A stretch of DNA of 64,000 nucleotides from Pardosa pseudoannulata (Eukaryota; Arthropoda; Arachnida; Araneae; Lycosidae). The DNA is taken from positions 84,146,344 through 84,210,343 of the forward strand of contig CM063504.1 of the NCBI GenBank assembly GCA_032207245.1, written 5' to 3'. The position numbers and the translations under genes are program-made. Positions 47,441-58,139 of this stretch are shown here, one piece after another. The notes beneath the pieces were generated by a model that was not told the DNA's origin, did not search any database, and saw nothing but the letters and a program-made list of their open reading frames with translations. Positions within the stretch are counted from its first letter, which is position 1, and the number at the start of each line of letters is the position of its first letter.

Positions 47441-47502
47441 ATAAACCAAAGCTCGTTTAGTATTATTCTAAAAACTGACTCAACCCCTTAACTGCAGCGA
47501 GC

Positions 47503-47503
<1 letters not shown>

Positions 47504-47575
<72 letters not shown>

Positions 47576-47578
47576 TAC
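47504..47578. repeat. (TA)n microsatellite
   Basis: TA tract; the segment beyond it repeats 'gtatatatacgc' motifs (47754-47762) like those at its edges. Confidence 0.95.
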
Positions 47579-47813
47579 GCTTTATGTTTTGATGCATTAA
47601 CTGTCCCGTAATGCGTATGTGTATATATTGTATATGTTAAATGTTGTATAAGTGAGAGTCTTTAGTGACAATTGGGAAAGTACTAAGAAACGTATTGCAG
47701 GAAGACTTATATATACGCCAAAAACAATTAAAGCATTGACTACGCAAGACGTATATATACGCCCGCAGCAGTAAAGGGTCCTATGAAATAAAATGAAGTC
47801 CTATTTTGTCTTA

Positions 47814-47997
47814 GGTTTGGTTTGGTTTGGTTTGGATCGCTACGATCTACTGTTTTGTACACGAGGGCTAATGAGACGGGGACCTACTGCTTAAATCCGA
47901 TTCCGAACAGCTGCGAACATACATACCGTAGTAGGATTCGAACCCACGAACTCCGGTACCGACGATCACCGCCCTAACCAATCGGCCAGCGTTCGGC
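47814..47997 (-). mobile_element. tRNA-derived SINE, full length
   Basis: Minus copy with tail (GGTTT)n at 47813-47834, body, B box 'ggattcgaaccc' and A-box side 'ccaatcggccagcg'. Flanked by 'cctattttgtctta' (47800-47813) and 'cctatcttgtctta' (47998-48011), one mismatch in 14. Confidence 0.93.
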
Positions 47998-48011
47998 CCT
48001 ATCTTGTCTTA

Positions 48012-49097
48012 AGTCGATAGGGGAAGGGGTTGACTACAATAAGAGAACTATAGGGATTGAAAAATTAGATTCCGTATATCACCCCCTTTTGTAGGCAGTG
48101 TATACAAGAATTGTATTTTCTTTATTTCTCTTCATTACGAAATAATTTCTTTATTCCTCTTCCTTATGTAAACACGGAGAGTGTTGTGATAACATGCCAG
48201 TAAAATCGAGACGAAATCTGGTTGTATTTAGCATTTAAGGTAAAAGTAGTGCAATATACAGCAGAATAATGGAAGCCGTGCTTCAAGTAAAAAGTTTGGC
48301 TTTCAAAGATAATATTTTTTGCTTGCAATTTTATATAGAAGAAGTAATGAAATGTAAAAAGGATTATGGAAAGTAATGAAATGTAAAAACAATTAATTTA
48401 GATTCACTTGTAAAATACTCATCGCTCCTTTTTTAAAAATCTTTTTCCATTATCCCGGTTAGTAACTAGCTTTCTTTCGGGTATTGCAAAACCATCAAAG
48501 GTTAAACTCCGAAACCTCTCAAAGGAATTCCAGAATCCTCCAGATGAAATAAAACAGTTGAAATATTGTTAATAACAGAAATGTCGTTGTTGTTGCCCAG
48601 GGACCCTAAATTAGGGGAAAGTCATACGTGGAAACAGAACTTTGAATTTAAATCCCGGTAGAGACGCCATTTATTTTAAATCCGTTTCCAAACCGCAGCA
48701 GAGATGTTCAAAGTCTTCTTCTTGTGTTGGAGAAACAGAAGAGTAAATGACGTTGGAAGATGTCTTGGGAGATTTGGTTATGAACTGCGTTGGGAGAGAA
48801 TAAAACTCGGATTTGACATGAGTGAATGCAAATTCAGTCGAGAAAACGCAATCTCAGCAAATCTCTATATTTATAAAAGGGGAGGGGGAGTTATGTATGC
48901 ATATGTATAAATGTATCAGGGTTGGTTGATTTATATCTTTGATTTATCTTTGGAAATTTTTACACATAAATAAAAGCACCAGCTTATTCATATATTCCCT
49001 TGTTTTTCGTTAGCTACAATTTATGATTGGAATTATTTATTTCTAATAAAGAGGAAATCGGATAGAAATGGAATGAATAAAATAACCCTAATAATAA
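48012..49097. other. No gene recognised
   Basis: AT-rich. The 68-codon ORF 48704-48910 has no recognisable domain. A small local repeat 'gaaatgtaaaaa' occurs near 48348 and 48378. Confidence 0.5.
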
Positions 49098-49520
49098 TCT
49101 TTATATATAAAATTCTTCTATCCGTCTGTTTGTAATAGAACTCCTCCTAAACGACTGAACTGATTTTGATTGAATTTTGTGTACTTAATTAAGTTGATTC
49201 AAGAATGGTTTAGATTCACAATTTGATCCGATAAAAATGTTTTTTTTTAATTAAAAATCTACATTTGCGTGCTTATTGAGATTATTATAATGTCTCTTGA
49301 AACCCTTCACTGCCAACGTATCTATGACACACTGGTCAGAGCAACGGGCTTCACTACGAGAGGTTCCAGGCTCGAATCCCCGTACAGGTGATTCGGCAAT
49401 TTTAATTTAATCTAATAACGCTTATGTTTATGTTTGTTCTAGATACGCTCACACGCAATTGATAAGTCGAGTTGTGATGATTATAAGCGTGGGGGCGTCA
49501 AGTACTTTTATAAGAATTTT
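49098..49520 (+). mobile_element. Second Helitron-type 5' end with internal tRNA-like sequence
   Basis: A|TCTTTATATATAAAATTC (TC at 49098-49099) followed by CTATCCGTCTGT, the same subterminal motif as in the 26343 Helitron, then 'actcctcctaaacgactgaa', a sequence type I associate with arthropod Helitron-like repeats. A tRNA-like segment lies at about 49335-49385 (A-box-like 'tggtcagagc', B-box-like 'ggctcgaatcc'). The 3' hairpin and CTAG were not found, so the right edge is arbitrary. Confidence 0.4.
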
Positions 49521-49733
49521 TTTCCTTACTTTTCCATCAAAACGGTCCTATTTATAATTTATTTAAAAGCATTTTACAATTTTTGGATTTACAGCGTTAA
49601 ATCAGGACAACGTCTATCGGTTCGTCTTGTAACAATATAAAACTTTTTGTTGAAATTGTCAGTGATCGACTATTTATTAGTAGCATAGTACATAAAGTAA
49701 ACTCATAACGATATTGGTATTAAAAATATAGAG

Positions 49734-51410
49734 CAGAGTTATTCAACCTTTTAGATTGATGGGGAATCGTTTGAGCATTCCGTTTTCTTGAAGTAACCTC
49801 TTGGCTAAAAAGCAGAAAAAATTGGATATCAAAACTTTACACAAATTTGTAAAATTCTTATTGCATTTTTTTTCATAACAATGCAAACATCTTTGCAAGA
49901 TATTAATGGTATGGTAGCTAAAGGTTTTATTTTTTTCAATCTTTTAGAATTATGGGGAATCGTTTGAGCTCTCTGTTTTCTTAAGAAACCTCTTGACCAA
50001 AAAGCAGAAAAAAATAGGATGTCAAAACTTTACCCTACACAAATTTGCAAAATTATTATTGCATTTTTTCCATAACAATGCAAACATCTTTGCAAGATGT
50101 TAATGGTTCGGTAGCTGAAGGTTTTATATTTTTTCAATCTTTTAGGATGATGGGGAATTGATGTTTGAGCTCTCTAAGCAGAAACAAAAAAAAAAAAAAA
50201 AAAAAAAAAAAAACTTTACACAAATTTTCAAATTTATTTTTTTATGCAATCTAGCATTTTTAGCACATTTTTGGATTTTTTATTGGTAGCTAAGGTTGTA
50301 TTTTTTTTCTTTTTAGAATGATGGGGAATCGTTGAGCTCTGTTTTCTTAAGAAACCTCTTGACCAAAAAGCAGAAAAAAATAGGATGTCAAAACTTTACC
50401 CTACACAAATTTGCAAAATTATTATTGCATTTTTTTCAAAATCTTTTTTATTAAAATTATGGTATACAAATAATGGTATTTTTTTTATTTTATTTGATTT
50501 ACAAACATAAGCAGCATTATTATTAGTAAATACCAATTATAACAATAGAAAAGAAAAATTATTTTAATATCTTTTTTGTGTATTTTTTTATTGTAATTTT
50601 TTCATCTAAATATTTATCTTTACATAAAACTAATGTAAAAATTTATTTTTTTTTTGATTGTTAATTTTAGATAATTAGATATTTTTATTCTTGATTAAAG
50701 AATATATTTATTTTAGATGTATATTATAAATCTATTTTCAACTTTGCGATTTTTATATAAAAAAGAGAAGATGGCTATATTTCTTCTAAAGTACAATCAA
50801 AACTAAAGATAATTTCAAAAGAGACAGATACTTTAATCGTTCTTAAATAGTCATTTTACTTGAACTCAATAGGAACTTTTAAAAAAATTACAATTTTTTA
50901 ACTCATTAATATTAAAATTTATTTATACTTTAAAATTTTATAAAAAATAAACTAAATCTTTGAGCGGCAAGTGCTATGGCAAAGATTTAACTTTTACTGC
51001 CGAAATTAAAAGAAATCAACATTATATATTTATATAAAATTTAAGTCTTAAATTATAATATTTTTATAATTTTATCAAAATATTATATTTGCTATTATTA
51101 TAAGGTATGTTTTGCTTTTAAAGAAAGTTTTTCACTTTGAACAAAGTAATTTCAGAATAGACAGAGAGAAAGCATTTCCTTAAATCAGTACATATAACTC
51201 AGTATAAGGAATTTTAAAATGGAATTTTAAAAATTATATTTAATTTTCATTCATCTCATTAACGTATTTAAACTTTAGATTGTATTTATTTTAGAAAAAT
51301 TTTTCTTAAAAATATTAAAAATTTTTTTTTCGATTGGGAAAAAGTTTGTCCATACTAAATGTTGCGGAACCTTTGTCAAAGCTCCAGGGAGCTCGGGTTG
51401 AAGACCACTG
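49734..51410. mobile_element. hAT-type non-autonomous element with 8-bp duplication
   Basis: The left end CAGAGTTATTCAACC and the inverse of the right end CAGTGGTCTTCAACC form a 15-bp inverted repeat with a few mismatches. A perfect 8-bp target duplication ATATAGAG (49726-49733 and 51411-51418) matches the hAT superfamily. The left third (49741-50450) is a 3-4-fold tandem repetition of a ~196-bp unit that includes sequence next to the terminus. There is no transposase coding; the remainder is extremely AT-rich. Confidence 0.88.
49741..50450. repeat. ~196-bp subterminal tandem repeat in hAT element
   Basis: 'atggggaatcg' marks units near 49762, 49956, 50151 and 50328, each followed by 'tttcttaagaaacctcttga' or its variants; unit 3 is interrupted by a poly(A) run (50189-50211) and is shortened. 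Confidence 0.85.
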
Positions 51411-51418
51411 ATATAGAG

Positions 51419-51949
51419 AGAAAACTTCGAAAAAAGAATTGTCTTAATATTTTATTCGGAAAAATTTCCTGCATCACAAAAAGAAAGAAAAGCAAAAATT
51501 TTGCTTGAATCTGCAATTTAGTAAAGTATTAATTTGCAAATATTCTACCTGATATCTTATGCCTGAATTGTTTAAATTATTACCTGACAAAAAACTTAAT
51601 ATACTGCTTAGATAAAATTGAAATATAAAAGATCCCTCGCCTTCTGCTGCCACACACAATAAGAAAAACGATCCCATTTTATTAATCATGCTTAAGTACT
51701 TTTTAGCTCTCTTATCTCGCTTGCACTATTTTTAAACAAATGGACAAGCGGACAAATAAACTCTCATCTCTTCTCCCACTTAAAGCTTCCTTCCAGTCTG
51801 CTGCATCCACAAAGCTTTTAAACGTAGATAAGCGTTAAGACAGAGAAACAAAAGGAGAAATAATAAAAACCTTCACCCTGCTCCAAAAAACAAAAAACCC
51901 ACTTCCAACAACAAAACAAACAAAAATGAAAACAAGATCATCTTTAATA
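51419..51949. other. No gene recognised
   Basis: AT-rich spacer with short ORFs only. Confidence 0.5.
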
Positions 51950-52250
51950 TAGAGAGAAATCCGGAATGAATATCCGTTAAGGCGAGCGCCCCCTAGCGGC
52001 GTTCTCAGGTGCCTGACCTCCGATGTCACTGACCTTGAATGGCAAAGTTTGATTCTGTACGCAATCTTTTCGCCCAGAGGGGACTGACTCCCTCCGAGAG
52101 AGCATCTTTACCGAATCTCGGAGCAGCACTTCTAGCTCATTAGCATCGGCCATTTTGGCTGTCGTTTATTGTTCCCTTTTCGGGTGGAAAAGGCTTGATT
52201 GGTTAGTTTCTGCGGGCAGAGAAAGTTGCACTAAACGATTCCTTTCTATT
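51950..52250. other. GC- and CpG-richer patch, function unknown
   Basis: Includes 'aaggcgagcgccccctagcg', 'ctccctccgagagagc' and 'catcggccattttggctg' (the last resembles a YY1/PHO-type CAAnATGGC core on the minus strand). Such a patch may be a promoter or the unmethylated edge of a gene, or simply a GC-rich mobile remnant. No ORF of interest. Confidence 0.2.
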
Positions 52251-52447
52251 ATTATTTAGGGGTAGAGATGTAAAAAACCTGAAATTTTGAAGAGGTGAGA
52301 ATAGACCCGGGAATTTTGGGAAATAAACCGGAATTTTTGGAACTTTGGGAAGAAATCATTTTAACAATGTTTACATTTATTTTTCAACAGTGGCTATTGA
52401 AGAACTAGCTTATTACTTCTAACAGATTTTTTTTTTTACTTTTGGCA

Positions 52448-52448
<1 letters not shown>

Positions 52449-52514
<66 letters not shown>

Positions 52515-52520
52515 CGTGTG
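52449..52520. repeat. (CA)n(TA)n(TG)n compound microsatellite
   Basis: CA run, TA run, then TG run; abuts the left edge of R3 copy 2. Confidence 0.95.
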
Positions 52521-52949
52521 TACGAAAAATTCTCAGGGGTTTTCAAAACTTAAATCAAGGGTAAAAATTCCCGCGTCATTTTCCATTCCTCTTTTTAACC
52601 CCTAACCTAAATTGACCACTGGGGCTACAGGTTACGCCCTCAGAGAAGGGGCCTGGCCAATTATAAACCTACATGGCCCTAGCGGACAATTTAGGAAATT
52701 TCTAAATAAAAAGGAGATGCACGCTAGCGGAGACAGATTTTTCTAGAGATATTTTCCCACACATGTTGACCCAGGTGTTACGTGTCTTGTACATAGAACT
52801 ACATGCTTGCTGACCCTTCAGTTTGTCCTGTCCCTATGATGAAGTGGGAACCCGTCCTTCAACGTTATCTTAATAAAGGTCTTTAGCTGAAATGGTATCA
52901 TTTTTATGGCCATGACTGCAACCACACATAGAGAAGTCCGTCTCATTAC
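52521..52949 (-). repeat. Repeat R3, copy 2, microsatellite-flanked
   Basis: Near-identical to 45063-45475, with small insertions (for example 'tttgtcctgtccctatg' versus 'tttgtccctatg' and 'ccaggtgttacgtgtcttg' versus 'ccaggacttgtcttg') that break the minus-strand frame kept in copy 1. Followed by CA/TA repeats (52950-53061), as in copy 1. Confidence 0.88.
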
Positions 52950-53012
52950 ATATATGCACACGTACACACACTCACACACACACACACACCTATATATATA
53001 TATATACATGTT

Positions 53013-53061
<49 letters not shown>
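52950..53061. repeat. CA/TA compound microsatellite
   Basis: CA-rich run, (TA)n, a short unique 'catgttattgaa', then a pure (TA)n. Confidence 0.95.
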
Positions 53062-53065
<4 letters not shown>

Positions 53066-53843
53066 GAAATAATAGCAATAAGCATTTAAATGATTTTATA
53101 GTAGTACTTACGTAATTAATTACCCTGTTAGTCTTATCAAACGCATAACTAGTTGTTTCAATTTTAATTGCTAATATAATAATTATATACATTATTTATT
53201 ATGTAAATCTCTTTATGTTAAACTTCTCCCTCTCCTTTTATAATATAAAAATAAATATCATTAAATTTAAAATAATAGTTTATTATCTTTTGTAATGCAT
53301 ATATCATTTAAAGGTGTAATCAAATGACAATGTTGCATTTTGTGTCCAATTACTACACACTCACACATTACATATATATACAGAGAGAGAGAGAGAGATG
53401 TTACCCAAGAAAAATAATGATATATGGGTTTTGTGACACTACAGATTATTGCCTAATATTTATGTAATAATAAAAATATTGGATATTTCTTAAAGGAAAA
53501 ATATACTCATACTTTTATGCTAAACGTGATACCTTGCCAAATATAGTTAGTCAATCCCAATTATTCAATTTTTTGGCTGTTTGGCTTCCTTACATGTTTA
53601 TTCCTTACAGTTGCCAGTTAACTATAAATATCAAATCATTTATGAAATGTAAAAATTGTCTTGGGCGATTAGGATAAAAGTAAACAAAATACTTCAAAAT
53701 TCCCCTGTTTTGGAAATTTTCAAAATTCCCTTCCCCAAAAACCCGGTTTTCTTCACTACTCACAACTCTATTTAGGAGGGATCCTTATTTATTTATTTTT
53801 TACCCTACCCCTTTACCCCTTTCCTGATTTCGATGTTTTATTG
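53062..53843. other. No gene recognised
   Basis: AT-rich; short (GA)n at about 53382-53397. Confidence 0.5.
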
Positions 53844-54833
53844 CAGGGGTATTAATATTTTACACTTTGGAGAATTCTTTGAGCTTATCTTTTTCTTGAA
53901 GGAACCTCTTGATCAAAGGACATAAAAAAATAAGATATCAAAGCTCTATCCTGCACAATTTTACAAAATTATTCTTGCATCTTTATATTATCACTATACA
54001 AATGTTTTAATGAGGTATTGCAAAAAAAAAAAAAGGAACCTCTTGATCAAAGAGCAAAAAATAAGATATTAAAGTTATATCTTACTCAAATTATGAAAAT
54101 TATTATTAATTTTTAATTTACTCCAATACAAACATTTTAATAAGGTATTGAAAATTCTGGAAAGAAGTGGAGGGTAGTTGACTTCAATGTAGTCAGAGAT
54201 TCTTTGGTTTGGTTTGGAGTGCTACGGTGTACTGCTTTGTTCACGAGTGCCAATGAAGATGGGACCTATTGCTTAAAGCCGATTTCAAATGGCTAAGAAC
54301 ATCTATGTCGGAAGCGGAATTCGAACCCTCGAACTCCATGAATTCTAATATTCGGCCATCGTTCTGCTGAAATTGTTTGTGACTGACGATTGTAAGTTTT
54401 CGTGAAGCAAAGATGTGCTTGCAAGCTGTATAAATGTGTAAATAATATAAATAAAAATAAGACTCTTTCATATTTAAAAAAAAATTTCTTTGAGATCATA
54501 GTCATCATGGAGTCTTATAAGTAACACTACTCGACCGTCACCAAAATATTTAATTCTCTAGAGCTGTGACGTCACAATGGATACTAATATAAGACGTAAT
54601 TCATCTCGATTAATGTATTTGAACTACGTGACTTTTACGAAATTTAATATTTTATTTTACCAATAAAATATTTATTTGTATTTATTTTTTTATTACAAGC
54701 AAACTGCTTTTAAGAATTCAATCTTAAATAAAAATTAATATTTTACTAAAATTTTGAAGATTTGACTAAGCAAATATTGATTGTTTGCTGAACCCCTGTC
54801 AAAGTTCAGGGAATTAGGCTCCAAAGTCCTCTG
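53844..54833. mobile_element. hAT-type element, second copy, with SINE insert
   Basis: Related to 49734-51410: left subterminal 'gaacctcttgatcaaag' and 'aaataagatatcaaa' match that copy's units, and the right end 'gctgaacccctgtcaaagttcaggga' parallels 'tgcggaacctttgtcaaagctccaggga'. The terminus is CAGGGGTATTAAT; the inverse of the right end is CAGAGGACTTTGG. Flanks 'ttttattg' and 'gtttactg' match at 6 of 8 positions, a decayed target duplication. A SINE occupies 54204-54370. Confidence 0.7.
54204..54370 (-). mobile_element. tRNA-derived SINE inside hAT element, diverged
   Basis: Tail 'ggtttggtttggagtgctac' at 54209, body 'taaagccgatttcaaatggc', B-box region 'gaattcgaaccc', A-box side 'ttcggccatcg'. 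Several deletions on the head side. No clear target duplication. Confidence 0.82.
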
Positions 54834-55383
54834 GTTTACTGAAAATGCAGCATAACTGTAATTTTTAAAATTTCCCTTTAACTTAAACATTAAACATTTA
54901 ATCCTCGAATAAGTTACTTTATATTTACTTTTGCATAACACGCACTTTTCATTCACAAATTTACGGCAAAAACTCGAGGTGCGTGTTATGTAGGAATAAT
55001 TTTTATCGCTGCCTGTATTTACCCTACATATTATGATTAAATGTGTCCAATGAAAAAAAAATTGAAGGTAAAAGTCTTACTCAATATAAGAATTGATGTA
55101 CCTAAATTTCATTTCTATTGCGCTTATTTTATACAATATTTCTATGTTAATTTCGATGAGCAAATTTCCATTTTGAATGACGGTTTCTATTTTTTGTTGC
55201 ATTCTGCACTACTTGCAACTTTAATTGCATTATAACTAGATCTTTTCTTTATCTTACTCACATGTTGTTCTCAAACATTCTTTTCTTATAAAGCGGAATT
55301 AAAAAAAAAAAATGCAATCCCTCCTTAAACACAGCCTAAACGAGGAGGGACTGATGTGGGAAGTCTTCAATATCCCCACGGTT
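54834..55383. other. No gene recognised
   Basis: AT-rich spacer between the hAT element and R1 copy 3; the 64-codon ORF at 55041-55235 is unremarkable. Confidence 0.5.
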
Positions 55384-55920
55384 GTAACTAGGACTTGGCA
55401 AAGGTGGAATTTGCCACTGGCGCATGAGCCATAGGGGCACCTCCCAGTGAGTAAAACAGGGTCCGAAAGAGGACGATCCTCCTAGAGTAGAAATAAGGAA
55501 GAGCTGAAAAATAGTTTTTTTTATTATAAAATCCAGTGTTTCTAGAAATTATTTTATGAATTTTCTATTTTTTTTTAAATGCTTCTAGGCACTAAACTTG
55601 TTATAGATTCTTACAAAATGTTTACCAAACAACCCTAATATGTCTTAATATAAATACGGATTTTCGTTTTAAATTTGAAACTTACTAATGTCATTAAAAC
55701 TAAATTTAAATTTAAAAATTCGCCAATTTTTGTGAAATTTCAATGTTTAAATATGACATATTCTCCTCAAATAAACTATTCAGTTTATCGGAAAAATAAT
55801 GCCCCTAGAGTGTTCAAAAATATTTTCGAATATTAATATGGTAAAAATAAAAATAATTAAAATTAATATACATGGTACATTTTAAGAAATAACAAATATT
55901 TTGTGAGTTCATTCGGAATA

Positions 55921-56770
55921 CAATCAAACCTGTCTATCTCGAAACCTGCTTATCTCGAAAACCTGTCTAGGTCGAATTTTTTCAATTTCCCTACATTTTC
56001 AATAAAAATTTAATGTATTTTCCAAACCCATCTCAAATTATTTTTCCCCAAACCTGTCTATATTGAATTATTGTAAGAAACACAACATTCCAGTTTAGAG
56101 CTTTATTGCGTTGACAACCTCACAAGTTCCCATTTCCACTTCTAGTTTTCTCTCTCGGAGGGGTTATTTGGTCAGGGACTGGGTGGGTATTGTACTAAAA
56201 ATGCACAGTCGGAGAACAACATCTGAAAGAAACCGAAGAGCAACCGGCCGAGGAAACTGATGAAACCCCGAAGGAATGGATAATTATCAGAGTGAAACTG
56301 AATACTGACACTTTATTTAAATATTTTATTGAAGTAGATGAATCAGTGGTAACGAACGGTATTAACTGATTCCGAAATTTTTGAAAACGTTCGGGGAACT
56401 TTTGATGATGAAGAGCATCATGACAAAGAGGACAACATCGATGTAGAAAGAGTTGTTAAAGTAGAAAAAGTCATTGAAACCCCAAGAATTTTTCTTGAAT
56501 CCCAAGAAAATATTGATCAGGATTGTTTCGCCACTGTGTCAAAATTACAAAAAATTGTTCAGTCTAAAAAAGTTTTGCATCAAAAACTCTTAACGCATTA
56601 CTTTCTGTAAGGTATGTAAATAAGACTAAAAGTACTTCAAATTTTCAATCTTTTGTATTGTGTAAAGAAATTTTCTTAGTCTATTTTCATAAAACCTGTG
56701 TATCTCGAATCCTGTTTATCTCGAATTTTTTTTTTACTCCCAAGAGATTCGACATATACAGGTTTGACTG
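55921..56770 (+). mobile_element. Tigger/pogo-like element, internally deleted
   Basis: The left end CAATCAAACCTGTCTATCTC and the inverse of the right end CAGTCAAACCTGTATATGTC form the inverted repeat, with repeated 'cctgt.tatctcgaa' motifs inside both ends. TA flanks both sides (55919-55920 and 56771-56772). Sister repeat R1 shows the empty site. The interior retains the C-terminal part of the transposase gene (56362-56610), giving the complementary kind of deletion to the 20440 element, which keeps the N-terminus. Confidence 0.92.
56362..56610 (+). pseudogene. Tigger-type transposase C-terminal remnant
   Basis: An open stretch of 82 codons without a usable ATG, ending in TAA at 56608-56610. 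It has an acidic region (TFDDEEHHDKED) followed by DQDCFATVSKLQKIVQSKKV and a HQKLLTHYF-type end, the usual layout of the tail of Tigger transposases after the DDE domain (acidic linker, then a helical C-terminus). Upstream, 56190-56361 carries related but frame-broken sequence. Confidence 0.7.
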
Positions 56771-56900
56771 TATATGATATAGAAAAACAAATGTTTATAT
56801 ATTTTCTCACTATATTTTGTGGTAAGGGCGCTGACCAAGAGTTTTTACCACGAGCGTTTAAGGACCTAGTTACGGCCTTGAGTATCCCCTGGGTGATCTC

Positions 56901-57312
56901 GTAGTAACCCTTTTCCCAAGACACTAGATAGATGACCATTGACAAGCGCAGGGGACTTCATTAAGTAGGGAATCATCTTTAGAGTGACACTGAAAGAGCG
57001 ATGGAGCTTGATTCATTCGTTGAACGTATCAATCGGTTTACAATTTGGAAAGTAACTTGCACATCAAGTTTTAGCAGTGTGTTATACACGAGATGTAATT
57101 TGCGAGATAGATATGAGCGTAACTAGATCTCTTTTCCATCTTACTCATACGTTGTCACAGAGCACTATTTTATTGTAGAATGAAGAGAAATAAGAGATTT
57201 GAAAAAAAAATTTTAATTTTACAACTCCTCTTCAACCTCCACTCAAAATACAGTTTCTTTTAAGTCAAAGAGTTTTTTGCTGGATGAGATCCCGCCTACC
57301 CTCCCTCATCCC
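56901..57312. other. No gene recognised
   Basis: Unique sequence; nothing supportable. Confidence 0.45.
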
Positions 57313-57345
57313 TTTGGACTAACTTTCTGAGGATGTTAGTCCAAA
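57313..57345. repeat. 11-bp perfect hairpin followed by GATG-rich run
   Basis: Arms TTTGGACTAAC (57313-57323) and GTTAGTCCAAA (57335-57345), 11-base loop; followed by a 'gatgatgatgatg' rich stretch to about 57395. Could be a MITE remnant. Confidence 0.6.
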
Positions 57346-57539
57346 GTGATGTGATGGTGAATGTGATGATGATGATGTGTGATGATGTGATGAGTGAATG
57401 TTCAGTTCTGTGATTAAGTGAATGTTTCAGTCTATTTAGTATGAATGTTATGTGTTTCCTTTGTGTTTTCTTTGTTAATTCAATTAGATTTTAAATATTC
57501 AATTTTTGTAAAATTTTTCCTCAAAATGTTGTTTTTGTT

Positions 57540-57669
57540 TATGTATCAATTTGTTGAGTTACGATCCCCTCGCCAGATTTCAAACGCTACGCTGCAAGCA
57601 CGCCACGCACGCAAGCTGCAAGCACGCCAATTTCGCCAAATGTGGTTGAAGCACCAACAAGATCCATGA
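57540..57669 (+). other. Open stretch with CpG-rich, protein-like composition
   Basis: The last ~38 codons of the 57445-57669 ORF (from VELRSPRQISNATLQARHAR onwards) are rich in R, Q and A and end WLKHQQDP. They contain 'caagcacgccacgcacgcaag' type CpG-rich sequence unlike its neighbours. The first half of the ORF is AT-rich and looks non-coding, so if real the coding part would be a terminal exon starting near 57555. No family recognised. Confidence 0.2.
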
Positions 57670-58139
57670 TTAGAAACAGGAGAGTGGGCTAAGAAGAGGA
57701 GTTGAATAAAATAGAAACCCTCGTCTGACGCCATTCAAATAGGATGTGATACTACTCCTCGAATACAGTGGCGTAAGTGGCACCTGAGGATACAAAACCT
57801 TTTTGGTGCTACTCCCCCGGAAAACATATAATATAGAGACTATACTATTTGGTGCCCGCGGCATGATAGATCCCCCACCCCCCTGCCAAGATACCGTTAT
57901 ATATGTCCATATTCCATTCTGCATTCGTGCTTCATGCTTCGAAATCAAAAAGAGACAGTAAAATTGTAGAAAAAGATACCCTGATATTGATCGACTGAGT
58001 ATACGAATGTTTTTTACTTGCGTTTTAGTGGATTTATAAATGCAAAAATATTTTATTCTAAAAATTCGCAACATCAATTTAGCGGCCCTCGATGCTGCTT
58101 CAGGGAACAGATGCCCTTATTGCCTCCCCCTTCTTGCCG
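57670..58139. other. No gene recognised
   Basis: 'cagtggcgtaagtggcacc' at 57769 resembles the start of some DNA-transposon termini, but no partner end was found. The 135-codon minus ORF (57670-58077) has no recognisable domain. Confidence 0.35.

Larger units (their letters stand above)
55384..56900 (+). repeat. Dispersed repeat R1, copy 3, split by a transposon
   Basis: 55384-55920 aligns with 5703-6250 and, inverted, with 24640-25105; 56771-56900 continues the alignment to the inverted 24386-24640. The interruption at 55921-56770 is exactly the Tigger-like element. No coding content recognised in R1. Confidence 0.82.

Noticed and set aside
57670..58077. 135-codon minus-strand ORF
   Set aside because: Composition changes abruptly along the ORF, no domain is recognisable, and it overlaps satellite-proximal DNA; weaker than the plus-strand stretch at 57540-57669.
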